A stretch of 49,217 bases of DNA from Lachnospiraceae bacterium (GTDB lineage: Bacteria > Bacillota > Clostridia > Lachnospirales > Lachnospiraceae): positions 1-49,217 of the forward strand of contig JAKSPD010000009.1 of the NCBI GenBank assembly GCA_024405115.1, in the 5' to 3' direction. Both the position numbers and the translations under genes were made by a program. Below are positions 8,480 to 16,873 of the stretch, one piece after another. The notes under the pieces were generated by a model. The model saw only the letters and a program-made list of their open reading frames with translations. It was not told where the DNA came from and searched no databases. Each line of letters starts with the position of its first letter. Positions within the stretch are counted from its first letter, which is position 1.

Positions 8480-8704
8480 GGAGACCTCCAAAATAGGTTA
8501 ATGTAGTAGGATATGCATGAAAATTTACCGTTTGATTGTATCATATGTCATTAAATAAAGATAGCTGTTTTTGATGAAAATGCACAGAATTCATGGAAAG
8601 AAAATAAAATAATTATGCAAACCGACAAATTACTGTCGAATTTTCGGGAAGTTTATGATATGATACAGAAGTCGTAAAATGTGTCTTATAATAGTGGAAT
8701 TTTT
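8480..8704. promoter_or_regulatory. Divergent promoter region, aor / moaA
   Basis: This short AT-rich region feeds both tungsten operons. A TATGAT at 8659-8664 and a TATAAT at 8687-8692 are possible -10 boxes toward moaA, with poor -35 boxes. On the minus strand TACAAT around 8532-8537 may serve aor. I found no Moco/Tuco-type riboswitch here, because the leaders are too short. Confidence 0.4.
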
Positions 8705-9655
8705 ATGAAGGACAGTTTCGGAAGGGAAATCACATATCTCAGGCTTTCGGTCACGGATCTCTGCAACTTAAGGTGCCGCTACTGCATGCCCAAAGAGGGC
8801 GTGTGTCTAAGAAGACATGAGGAAATGCTTACAGAAGAGGAGATGACCGATGCCGTCACGGTGGCGGCGGAACTGGGAATCCGTAAGGTGCGGATTACAG
8901 GCGGTGAACCCCTGGTAAAGAAGAACATCCTTTCAATCTGTAAAAACATTTCACATGTTCCGGGAATCGAGGAAGTGTGTCTTACGACAAACGGGACGCT
9001 GCTTTCTAATATGGCGGCGGATCTTAAAGCCGCAGGCATCCAGAGGATAAATATAAGTATCGACACCCTTAATGAGGAAAAGTATTCAGAAATCACGCGG
9101 GGCGGAAGGCTTAAGGATGCCCTTTGCGGAATTGAGGCCGCATTAAATGCAGGTTTCGAAAAAGTTAAGCTTAACACGGTACTTATTGGCGGTTTTAACG
9201 ATGATGAGATTAAGGCTCTTGCGGAGCTTACGAGGGAAAAGGACCTTGATGTGCGCTTTATCGAGCTGATGCCGATGCTTTCAGACAGTGGTTTTGGGGA
9301 GGATGCCTTTATTCCGGTGGGAACGGTTAAGGAAAAACTGCCAGAAGTCATATTCCTTGGAAGGGACGGCGTGGCGGAACTCATGAAGCTTCCGGGGGCA
9401 AAGGGAAACATCGGGCTTATAAGTCCTATAAGCTGCCGTTTCTGTGCCTCCTGCAACAGGTTAAGGCTTACTGCGGACGGAAAAATTAAGCCATGCCTTC
9501 ACAGCCCCCTTGAATATGACATAAAGGGTCTTAAAAGGGAACAGATGAAGGACAAAATGAAACAGGCGATCCTTGCAAAGCCGGAAAGCTACGGGAAGCT
9601 TTCGTATGCGGACAGAAGCTGTGCCGGAAGGACGATGGACAGGATTGGAGGATAG
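8705..9655 (+). CDS. moaA: GTP 3',8-cyclase MoaA
   Basis: This is the radical SAM enzyme that starts pyranopterin synthesis by rearranging GTP. The 316 residues contain the N-terminal cluster motif CNLRCRYC, preceded by the typical YLRLSVTD. The second-cluster motif CRFCASCNRLRLTADGKIKPC lies near the C-terminus (first and last Cys about 16 residues apart). The C-terminal GG needed by MoaA is also present. I start it at the ATG at 8705 because family members begin with M-x-D-x-x-GR. A GTG at 8681 is possible. Neither start has a clear ribosome site, and a TATAAT at 8687 raises the possibility of a very short leader. It is the first gene of the cofactor operon and abuts the next gene. Confidence 0.93.
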   Translation: MKDSFGREITYLRLSVTDLCNLRCRYCMPKEGVCLRRHEEMLTEEEMTDAVTVAAELGIRKVRITGGEPLVKKNILSICKNISHVPGIEEVCLTTNGTLLSNMAADLKAAGIQRINISIDTLNEEKYSEITRGGRLKDALCGIEAALNAGFEKVKLNTVLIGGFNDDEIKALAELTREKDLDVRFIELMPMLSDSGFGEDAFIPVGTVKEKLPEVIFLGRDGVAELMKLPGAKGNIGLISPISCRFCASCNRLRLTADGKIKPCLHSPLEYDIKGLKREQMKDKMKQAILAKPESYGKLSYADRSCAGRTMDRIGG

Positions 9656-9656
9656 G

Positions 9657-10586
9657 ATGGGATACACCGCAGCTGTAATAACGGTAAGTGATAAAGGGTC
9701 AAGGGGAGAACGCGAGGATAAAAGCGGTCCTGCCCTGTGTGCCCTGCTTAGTGAAAATGGATATAAGGTGCGTCATACCGCCATTGTGCCTGATGAGGCG
9801 GAGGCAATATGTAAGGAGCTTCTTTTATGCACGGATGATCTTGGGATACAGCTGGTCCTTACGACGGGAGGAACCGGATTTTCACCTCGTGACATAACCC
9901 CGGAGGCTGCGGAGAGCATGTTCCAAAGAAGAGTTCCCGGAATTCCGGAGGCTATGCGTGCTGAAAGCATGAAAATCACCCCAAAGGGGTGCCTTTCCAG
10001 AAGCACCGCTGGGATAAGGGGAAGGTCCCTGATAATTACGCTTCCTGGAAGTCCAAAGGCTGCAGTGGAAAACCTTAAGCCGGTTTTACCGGCTGTTGAG
10101 CACGGGCTTTCAATGCTTCTTTCAGAAGGGTCTCAAGACTGTGCTGAACCAATGAATCCCGCAGGCGGCATTGAGCATAAGGAAATCAGATGTAAGGGCA
10201 CGGTCCCCTCGGTCGATTCATGGATAGCTGAAGCAAGGAAAAGCCCTGAAGCATCAGGAATAGGAGTGTTTTTAAGTCATCATGGAATAGTCCGGATAAG
10301 CTCAAGAAAGGAAGCGAGGGAAGGCATACCCACAGCACCTGTGGCCGCAATGCTTTTGACACCCGACTTTGAAAAGGTGGCAGAGGCGGAGAAAAAGGCC
10401 GGCATGATGGAGGGGGTACGGTATCTGAGGCTGTGGGTCAATGAGGGGCGGCTTTTAGTGGGTGATGACATCATGAAGGTGCTTGTGGGTGCGGACACAA
10501 GACCCCATGCGGAGAAGGCGCTTCTTACCCTGGTGGAAACACTTAAGAAGGAATGCATTCATGAGGAGGAAATTTTCCGGGAGTAG
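9657..10586 (+). CDS. MogA/MoaB domain fused to MoaE-like domain
   Basis: The 309-residue protein joins two cofactor steps. Residues 1-165 are a MogA/MoaB fold, which adenylates the pterin, with AVITVSDKGSRG and the TTGGTGFSPRDITPE motif. Residues about 180-309 match short MoaE-like proteins: SHHGIVR, then LWVNEGRLLVGDDIMKVLVG and an LKKE tail. This short type is known beside tungsten and molybdenum enzymes in anaerobes. The classical MoaE catalytic lysine region is not recognisable, so it may be a regulatory or altered synthase subunit. The ATG at 9657 follows TTGGAGGATAGG at the very end of moaA. I rejected an upstream Met at 9573, which would overlap moaA heavily. Confidence 0.85.
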   Translation: MGYTAAVITVSDKGSRGEREDKSGPALCALLSENGYKVRHTAIVPDEAEAICKELLLCTDDLGIQLVLTTGGTGFSPRDITPEAAESMFQRRVPGIPEAMRAESMKITPKGCLSRSTAGIRGRSLIITLPGSPKAAVENLKPVLPAVEHGLSMLLSEGSQDCAEPMNPAGGIEHKEIRCKGTVPSVDSWIAEARKSPEASGIGVFLSHHGIVRISSRKEAREGIPTAPVAAMLLTPDFEKVAEAEKKAGMMEGVRYLRLWVNEGRLLVGDDIMKVLVGADTRPHAEKALLTLVETLKKECIHEEEIFRE

Positions 10587-10642
10587 AAGCACCCGTGAAA
10601 ATATATAAAGGAAACGTTTTTAATCAGTTTTAGGAGGAAAGT

Positions 10643-11692
10643 ATGAAAAGAGTCTTATCAGTAGTTCTGGCAACTGTTTTAGCGTTGTCACTTGCAGCCT
10701 GCAGTAATGCACAGACACAGGCCACTACGACACCTGCAACCACGGCTGCCCCCACGACCACGGCGGCACCGGAAACTACAAAAGCTCCGGAAACAGAACC
10801 CGCAGCACCAAAGGTTGATCTGCAGATCCTTTATGAACAGGATAATTCCATGATCAATACCTATACGCTCATGTGCGTGAATCCTGATGCACCGTTTGTT
10901 GACGCTGACGGTAAGGAAGTTAAGGATGTGGCGCTCAATACCATTGGCGCGGAAGCACTGATCAACTTCCTCCTTTCCGAGGAAGGGGAAAAGCTTGCGG
11001 CTGGTTACGGATATGAAGAGTACGGCGAGTATCTTTTCTATCTCCTGGACGATGCCCCGGTATCAAGGGCGGAGATTCCTGCAGCCACGGAGGAAACTAA
11101 GCAGATCCGTCTTTCAACCACAACCTCAGTCAAGGACTCCGGTCTTTTGGGCTACATTATTCCTATCTTTGAGGAAAAATACGGATATTCGATTGAGGTG
11201 TATTCTGCAGGAACAGGAAAGTCCATCGCCAATGCGAAGATGGGAAATGCTGACCTTATCCTCGTTCATGCAAAATCACAGGAAGAGGATTTCGTAAGCG
11301 CAGGCTTTGCCAAAAAGCTTGACAACATGGAGAAGGAACGCATGAGCTTCATGTACAACTTCTTCGTGCTCTGCGGACCATTCTTGGATCCTGTTGGAGT
11401 AAAGGAATGTGCAACGGTTAAGGATGCCTTTAAGAAGATTGCCGATGAAAAGGCAGTGTTCATCTCAAGAGGTGACGGTTCAGGAACACATACGAAGGAA
11501 CTGTCACTCTGGCCTGAGGAACTTGGCATAAAGGCAGAGCCTGAAAGCTTTGCAAAATATACTGACTGGTACACATCGGCGAATGCAGGCATGGGCGTGT
11601 GCCTCACGATGGCTGAGGAGATGGGAGGATATATCCTTTCAGACAAGGCTACATATCTTACATTCCGTGCAAACGGTGGCATCATGCAGTAA
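10643..11692 (+). CDS. tupA: Tungstate-binding lipoprotein, TupA-like, circularly permuted
   Basis: This is a 349-residue lipoprotein with a signal peptide and lipobox LAAC (Cys20), then a Thr/Pro/Ala-rich linker (24-56). Residues 152-349 match the N-terminal and middle part of TupA: STTTSVKDSGLL (159-170), GTGKSIANAKMGNADLILVHA, SRGDGSGTHTKE (275-286) and ANAGMGV. The protein stops at the segment normally followed by the TupA C-terminal lobe. That lobe, LYEQDNSMINTYTLMCVNP..LSEEGEKLAAGYG, is instead found at residues 60-135, before the N-terminal part. The order is thus permuted. It should bind tungstate outside the membrane and deliver it to TupB/TupC. TAGGAGGAAAG precedes the ATG. Molybdate specificity cannot be excluded. 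Confidence 0.86.
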   Translation: MKRVLSVVLATVLALSLAACSNAQTQATTTPATTAAPTTTAAPETTKAPETEPAAPKVDLQILYEQDNSMINTYTLMCVNPDAPFVDADGKEVKDVALNTIGAEALINFLLSEEGEKLAAGYGYEEYGEYLFYLLDDAPVSRAEIPAATEETKQIRLSTTTSVKDSGLLGYIIPIFEEKYGYSIEVYSAGTGKSIANAKMGNADLILVHAKSQEEDFVSAGFAKKLDNMEKERMSFMYNFFVLCGPFLDPVGVKECATVKDAFKKIADEKAVFISRGDGSGTHTKELSLWPEELGIKAEPESFAKYTDWYTSANAGMGVCLTMAEEMGGYILSDKATYLTFRANGGIMQ

Positions 11693-11712
11693 GTGCCGCA
11701 TAACCTTTTTTA

Positions 11713-12399
11713 ATGAAGACCGCATTCGCCAAAGCAATTGAACTTATTCTTTCGGGAAGCCCGGAACTTTTAAACATCCTTGCCACCACGGCAAGGATGA
11801 GTCTTTCGAGTTCATTAATCGCACTTTTGCTGGGGGTTCCAATCGGCATCCTTTATGGTGCGGTAAGGTTTCCCGGAAGGACTCCTCTTGTTGTCATTAA
11901 CAGGACACTTACAGGAATGCCCCCGGTGGTGTGCGGCCTTCTTTTCTATCTTCTTTTCTCAGGTGTGGGGCCTTTTGGCAAAATGAAGCTTCTGTTTACG
12001 GTAAAGCTCATGATCATCGCACAGGTAGTGCTGATTACCCCCATTGTGATAGGAAGCATGGAGACATTTGTTTCCGGGATAGCGGCTCCGGTGAGGGAAA
12101 CGGCAAAGGGACTTGGCTTTAATGGAGTCAGGACTTTTTTTCTGCTTGCAAATGAGTCAGTGTACCAGATCTTTTCTTCATATCTTATGGCCTTTGCCCG
12201 TGCCATTGCGGAAGTGGGTGCTGTGAGCATGGTGGGCGGAGCCATTGCATGGAAGACAAACGTAATGACGACGGCAATCATGCAGTATACAAACATGGGA
12301 AACTTCAGTCTGGGAATAGCCCTTGGAATCATCCTGCTTACGATTTCACTTCTCGTAAATATCGCAGTAACACTGCTGCAGGGGAGGCTTTCGTCATGA
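11713..12399 (+). CDS. tupB: Tungstate ABC transporter permease TupB
   Basis: This is a 228-residue inner-membrane permease with about five to six hydrophobic helices. It matches the TupB/WtpB-type family, including the cytoplasmic loop that contacts the ATPase (ETAKGLGFNGVRTFF) and the AFARAIAEVGAVSMVGGAI segment. The loop is the EAA-type motif of oxyanion importers. It begins 20 bases after tupA without a clear ribosome site, so translation may be coupled or start weakly. Its last bases overlap the tupC start as ATGA. With TupA and TupC it forms a complete importer placed inside the tungsten cofactor operon. Confidence 0.92.
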   Translation: MKTAFAKAIELILSGSPELLNILATTARMSLSSSLIALLLGVPIGILYGAVRFPGRTPLVVINRTLTGMPPVVCGLLFYLLFSGVGPFGKMKLLFTVKLMIIAQVVLITPIVIGSMETFVSGIAAPVRETAKGLGFNGVRTFFLLANESVYQIFSSYLMAFARAIAEVGAVSMVGGAIAWKTNVMTTAIMQYTNMGNFSLGIALGIILLTISLLVNIAVTLLQGRLSS

Positions 12400-13049
12400 G
12401 GATAAATGCTTTTACAAAAACCTACGGAAGCAGGAGGGTGCTTGATTTTCCCGGCTGTGAACTAGAAAGAGGAAAAATATGTGCGGTGATAGGGGCGAAC
12501 GGAAGCGGAAAATCAACCTTTGCCTCCATTCTTGCGGGAACGGTCACTGCAGACGGAAAAGTTGAGACCCTTTCTTCAAAAATAAGCTGCGGTTTCATGC
12601 CACAGAAAAGTTACGCCTTCAGAATGAGCGTGCTCAGAAACATCCTCCTTAATGGAAATGATTTAAAGAAAGCAGAGCGCGTGCTCAATGAACTTTCCCT
12701 TATGGAACTTAAAAACGCCGGTGGAAAGACATTAAGCGGCGGCGAGACGGCGAAGATGGCGCTGGCAAGGCTTTTAGTGAGGCATTATGACCTTCTGATA
12801 CTTGACGAACCCTGTGCCTCCATGGACATGAAGGGTACGATTGCCGCGGAAAGGCTGATTACCGAGTATGCTCAGAAAGAAAATGCGGCAGTCATCTTAG
12901 TGACGCATTCCCTTGCACAGGCTAAACGCATGGCTTCCTGCATCTTGTTTTTTGATGATGGAAAATTAAATGATGACCCTGAAAGGATGGAGGAATTCCT
13001 AAGGTTTTACGGGTCAGATAAGGGAGACCCAGGAAATGGAGGGATCTGA
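12396..13049 (+). CDS. tupC: Tungstate ABC transporter ATP-binding protein TupC
   Basis: This 217-residue ABC ATPase has Walker A GANGSGKST, signature LSGGE and Walker B LLILDEP, followed by a switch histidine in VTHS. It is short, as expected for the TupC type, without the C-terminal anion-sensing domain of ModC/WtpC. The ATG overlaps the tupB stop codon (ATGA). A longer in-frame start upstream would run deep into tupB. The last 36 bases overlap the convergent ThiF-like gene. Neighbours show it energises tungstate uptake. Confidence 0.9.
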   Translation: MRINAFTKTYGSRRVLDFPGCELERGKICAVIGANGSGKSTFASILAGTVTADGKVETLSSKISCGFMPQKSYAFRMSVLRNILLNGNDLKKAERVLNELSLMELKNAGGKTLSGGETAKMALARLLVRHYDLLILDEPCASMDMKGTIAAERLITEYAQKENAAVILVTHSLAQAKRMASCILFFDDGKLNDDPERMEEFLRFYGSDKGDPGNGGI

Positions 13050-13685
13050 GACTGAACCAAAATAAAGAGTGTCTGCCTTTACCGGGCGCCCAAGCAGATA
13101 CTGTACCAGAAGACTCATCTGCAGGGATGCACAGAAAGCAGCGGTCATCGGAAGGACTGAATGTGAGGGTTCATCGGACTTCTGGCTGTAAAGATGGTGC
13201 AAAAGACCGCTTCCGGGCGAAATGAGGGCAGCCTGATAGCCCCAGCCGCTTATGGCGCCATGAACTAAGGGGTTGGAATATCTTTTGCAGAGGTCTTCCA
13301 GAAGAAGACGGCCGGTGACAGAATCAAGTGCGTCAATTACAGAATCTGCCCCGTGAAGTATGCTTTCAGCATTTTCATTTGTAAGATAGACAGGGAACAT
13401 CCTTACTGTAGTCTCAGGGAATATCTTTTTAATGCGGAGTGAGGCAGCCTCAGCCTTGTTTTTTCCAAGGTTTTCTGAGTTGGAGAGAAGCTGTCGGTTT
13501 AAATTGCTTTCTGTAAAGCAGTCACCGTCACAGACAGTTATCGTTCCGATACCAAGGCGCGCAAGAAATTCGACGGCATAGCCTCCCAGGCCGCCGGCAC
13601 CGATGACGGCCACGTGGCAGCTTCTGAGCATGTCCTGTTCTGATTCTGTGATTGATGGTATGTTACGTTCCAGCCTCGGTTCCAT
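13014..13685 (-). CDS. ThiF/MoeB/HesA-family adenylyltransferase
   Basis: This is a 223-residue E1-like protein that should activate the C-terminal glycine of a sulfur carrier, here plausibly the MoaD-like protein at 6277-6531. The nucleotide motif AVIGAGGLGGYAVEFLARLG and the following DGDCFTESNLNRQLL match the family, as does the DALDSVTGR segment. The CxxC zinc pairs of classical MoeB are absent, and it is shorter than MoeB, resembling HesA/TcdA-like short forms. I start it at the ATG at 13685, preceded by GAGAGGTG. A longer frame would run antisense through moeA. The gene is antisense within an otherwise rightward operon and overlaps the tupC end by 36 bases. Confidence 0.87.
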   Translation of the reverse strand: MEPRLERNIPSITESEQDMLRSCHVAVIGAGGLGGYAVEFLARLGIGTITVCDGDCFTESNLNRQLLSNSENLGKNKAEAASLRIKKIFPETTVRMFPVYLTNENAESILHGADSVIDALDSVTGRLLLEDLCKRYSNPLVHGAISGWGYQAALISPGSGLLHHLYSQKSDEPSHSVLPMTAAFCASLQMSLLVQYLLGRPVKADTLYFGSVSDPSISWVSLI

Positions 13686-13743
13686 GTGAACACCTCTCAC
13701 CGCCTTCTGGCGGATTATTATAATATGGAGTATAAAGTTAAAA

Positions 13744-14961
13744 ATGCTTATTGTAAAGACACCGGAAGAAGTATTTGAAATCATAAACAGTGTATTTGGA
13801 GAACGGATGGAAACGGAGGAGGTTTCTCTTTCGGATGCCCTGGGACGCGTCCTTTCCGAGGATGTGTGTTCCACGGAGCATGTGCCCGGATTTGACCGCT
13901 CCACTGTTGACGGGTATGCCGTAAAGGCTTCGGATACATTTGGATGTTCTGACAGTATTCCGGTTGTCTTAAGTCTTTTGGATGAAATCCGTATGGGCGA
14001 GGAGGCTTCGGAGTGCCTGAAACCCGGTGAGGCCGCTTATATCCCCACGGGAGGCGAACTTCCAAAAGGGGCTGACGGTGTGCTGATGGTTGAGTATTCC
14101 GAGCTGTACGGGGACGGTACCGTGGGTGTGCTGTGTCCGGTGTCTCCCGGTGAAAATGTGATCTTCCGCGGGGACGACATACGGACGGGGGAAAGGCTTC
14201 TTTCAAAAGGAAGTGTTCTTAATACGGCACAGATTGGTGCCCTGGCTGCCATAGGAAAAACAAATGTGCCGGTAAAGAAAAAGCTTAGTGTGGGCATACT
14301 GTCCACCGGGGATGAGCTTGTTCCTTCGAGCGATGTTCCGGGACCGGGACAGGTCCGGGACGTGAATTCCCGGATGCTTGAATCCTTTGTGATTGGTAAT
14401 TATGCGGAAGCTGTATGTTACGGAATCATACGTGATGATAAGGAAGAAATCGGAAGGACTTTGGATATTGCACTTTCAGAGTGTGACCTTGTCCTTATTT
14501 CCGGTGGGAGCTCTGCAGGACTTAAGGATACGACTGCAAAGATAATTGAGGAACGTGGGGAGCTTCTGTTTCACGGCATTGCCATGAAGCCTGGAAAACC
14601 CACGATACTTGGGAATGCAGGGGGAAAGCCGGTAATGGGACTTCCGGGACATCCGGGTGCGGCATTTTTTGTGGCACAGCTTTTTGTGACTGCGCTGCTT
14701 GACCGCCTATACGGAAGAAAGCAAAGTGAGTTTCCGGTAAAGGCAGTTCTTTCAGAGCGCGTTCCATCAAATCACGGAAGGGCGCAGTACGTGGGAGTGA
14801 GCCTCAGGGAGGAAAATGGAATCCTTTTTGCTGACCCGGTCCATTCCAAATCGGGTCTCATAACGACCATTGCGCGGGTATGCGGTTATTTTGCGATTGA
14901 CAGGGACCGTGAAGGTCTTGAAAAAGGGGAGGAGATTGAGGTATGGCGTTTCAGTATCTGA
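13744..14961 (+). CDS. moeA: Molybdopterin molybdenumtransferase MoeA
   Basis: This 405-residue MoeA inserts the metal into adenylated pterin. The full domain set is visible: an N-terminal lobe with PGFDRSTVDGYAVKASD, the GEAAYIPTGGELPKGAD motif, the MogA-like fold with GILSTGDELV and SGGSSAGLKD, then GIAMKPGKP and GLPGHPGAAF, and the beta-barrel C-terminal domain. The start at 13744 is 58 bases from the divergent ThiF-like gene, so it probably has its own promoter in that AT-rich gap. Its last 19 bases overlap the next moeA gene, so the two are coupled. Together with the second moeA it may provide a tungsten-selective insertase. Confidence 0.94.
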   Translation: MLIVKTPEEVFEIINSVFGERMETEEVSLSDALGRVLSEDVCSTEHVPGFDRSTVDGYAVKASDTFGCSDSIPVVLSLLDEIRMGEEASECLKPGEAAYIPTGGELPKGADGVLMVEYSELYGDGTVGVLCPVSPGENVIFRGDDIRTGERLLSKGSVLNTAQIGALAAIGKTNVPVKKKLSVGILSTGDELVPSSDVPGPGQVRDVNSRMLESFVIGNYAEAVCYGIIRDDKEEIGRTLDIALSECDLVLISGGSSAGLKDTTAKIIEERGELLFHGIAMKPGKPTILGNAGGKPVMGLPGHPGAAFFVAQLFVTALLDRLYGRKQSEFPVKAVLSERVPSNHGRAQYVGVSLREENGILFADPVHSKSGLITTIARVCGYFAIDRDREGLEKGEEIEVWRFSI

Positions 14962-16862
14962 CAAACACTGCGCTTTCAAAGGCACAGGAGGAATACCGCA
15001 ACGAACTTTTAAAATGCGGTTTTCGTGCGGTACCGGAAACCGTACCGGTACAAAATGCACTTGGAAGGATTACAGCAGGGGCAGTCTATGCCCATATCTG
15101 TGCCCCGCATTATCCGGCAGCGGCCATGGACGGCATCGCCATTAAGGCATCTAAAAGCTTTGGTGCAACGGAAACCACCCCGGTCGTTCTGAAGAAGGAA
15201 GACTATGTGACGGTGGATACCGGGGACCCGCTTCCTGAAGGCTGTGACGCCGTGATCATGGTGGAGGATGTGCTTTATGAGGAGGACGGCAGCGTAAGGC
15301 TTTATGCCGGAGCGGCACCCTGGCAGCATGTCCGTCAGGTGGGAGAGGACATATGTGCGGGCGAGATGATCCTTTCATCAGGAATGCGCATAAGCCCTTC
15401 TGCAATCGGCGCGATGCTGGCAGGAGGAGTGCTTACTGTCAGTGTATGGAAACAGCCCGTTGTGGGAATAATCCCTACAGGAGATGAAATCATACCTCCC
15501 ATATCCGACCCCGGCCCCGGGGACATTATTGAATTTAACTCGTCAATTTTTTCAGGGATGCTTACTGAATGGGGCATGGTATCAAAGACATACCCAATCG
15601 TCATGGACCGTTATGAGCTTATAAGGGAAGCACTTATTAAGGCTGCGCAGGAATGTGACATCGTCCTTTTAAATGCAGGTTCATCTGCAGGACGTGACGA
15701 TTATTCAGCGAAAGCCATTGCTGACTGCGGAATCGTTTTATTTCACGGTATCGCCATCAAGCCCGGAAAACCGGCAGTCCTTGGAAGGATCGGGAACCGT
15801 CCGGTCATCGGTGTTCCGGGATATCCTGTTTCCGGAATCCTTGTTCTGGAACTGTTTGTGAAACCGCTTCTGGAAATCTGGTACGGATGTAAAGAGACAG
15901 GAGAAGAGGGAGAAAGGGAAGCAGAGGCCACACTTTCAAGGGCAGTCGTTTCCGGTCTTAAGTATGAGGAATTTGTACGTGTCCGCATGGGCGTGGTGGG
16001 GGATAGACTCATTGCGACTCCCTTAAACCGTGGCAGCGGAATGGTCACTTCATTCATGAAGGCTGACGGCATCATGCGGATTCCTCAGGGAACAGAAGGA
16101 TATGCGTCAGGCGAAAAGGTTAATGTAAAGCTTTTTAAACCGATTGAGACGCTTAAAAACACCCTGGTTGCAATTGGAAGCCATGACCCTCTATTAGACG
16201 AACTATCGGAACTTCTGCATGCCAGTGAGCCGGAACTTTACCTCGGCTCAAGCCATGTGGGATCCATGGGGGGAATCATGGCAGTGAAACGTGGGGAGTG
16301 CCACCTTGCGGGAACACACCTTCTCGATGAGAAGGATGGGAGCTATAACAGTTCATATATAAGGAAGTATTTCCCGGACGGCGGTGTAAGGCTTCTGGAA
16401 TGCGTGGGACGTGTTCAGGGAATCATGGTGCAGAAGGGTAATCCTCTTCACATATCGGAAATCGGCGACCTGAGCCGCCCGGGGCTACGTTATGTAAACC
16501 GGCAGAAAGGTTCCGGCACAAGGGTGCTTATGGATTACCTCTGCAAAAAGGAAGGCATTGACACGAAAAATATATACGGATATGAACGTGAGGAACTTAC
16601 GCACACCTCCGTGGCGGCGCAGATTGCAAACGACACCGCGGATGCCGGAATGGGGATACTTTCCGCAGCAAAGATATACGGCCTTGACTTCATTCCCATA
16701 TGCCTGGAACAGTATGACCTTCTGATTCCGGATGAGGCATGGGAGCTTTCACAGATGCAGAAGCTTATAGAAGTCTTAAAGAGTGACGCATTCCGTAAAC
16801 GCCTCATGGAGATGGGCGGTTATGAATTAAAGGAACCCGGAAGGGTAATGGAAAGGTTTTAA
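14943..16862 (+). CDS. MoeA with C-terminal periplasmic-binding-like domain
   Basis: The 639-residue protein has a MoeA portion (1 to about 405) with PAAAMDGIAIKASKSFG, TGDPLPEGCDAVIMVED, GIIPTGDEI, AGSSAGRDD, GIAIKPGKP and GVPGYPVSG. It then has a PBP-like domain (about 410-639) with SHDPLLDELSELL, ECHLAGTHLL, the RQKGSGTRVL stretch and NDTADAGMGI. The second domain belongs to the PBP_like type found fused to MoeA or to ModE-like regulators. It has no signal peptide, so it acts in the cytoplasm, perhaps as an oxyanion or cofactor sensor. The ATG is within the end of the first moeA. The MoeA part is more diverged than the first copy. Confidence 0.92.
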   Translation: MAFQYLTNTALSKAQEEYRNELLKCGFRAVPETVPVQNALGRITAGAVYAHICAPHYPAAAMDGIAIKASKSFGATETTPVVLKKEDYVTVDTGDPLPEGCDAVIMVEDVLYEEDGSVRLYAGAAPWQHVRQVGEDICAGEMILSSGMRISPSAIGAMLAGGVLTVSVWKQPVVGIIPTGDEIIPPISDPGPGDIIEFNSSIFSGMLTEWGMVSKTYPIVMDRYELIREALIKAAQECDIVLLNAGSSAGRDDYSAKAIADCGIVLFHGIAIKPGKPAVLGRIGNRPVIGVPGYPVSGILVLELFVKPLLEIWYGCKETGEEGEREAEATLSRAVVSGLKYEEFVRVRMGVVGDRLIATPLNRGSGMVTSFMKADGIMRIPQGTEGYASGEKVNVKLFKPIETLKNTLVAIGSHDPLLDELSELLHASEPELYLGSSHVGSMGGIMAVKRGECHLAGTHLLDEKDGSYNSSYIRKYFPDGGVRLLECVGRVQGIMVQKGNPLHISEIGDLSRPGLRYVNRQKGSGTRVLMDYLCKKEGIDTKNIYGYEREELTHTSVAAQIANDTADAGMGILSAAKIYGLDFIPICLEQYDLLIPDEAWELSQMQKLIEVLKSDAFRKRLMEMGGYELKEPGRVMERF

Positions 16863-16873
16863 GGAGAACCCTT

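Noticed and set aside
8480-8704. Moco/Tuco-type riboswitch upstream of the tungsten operons
   Set aside because: The leaders are too short and I see no matching multi-stem fold.
13686-13904. N-terminal extension of the ThiF-like frame antisense to moeA
   Set aside because: The family homology starts after the ATG at 13685, which has a good ribosome site; the extension is a moeA shadow.
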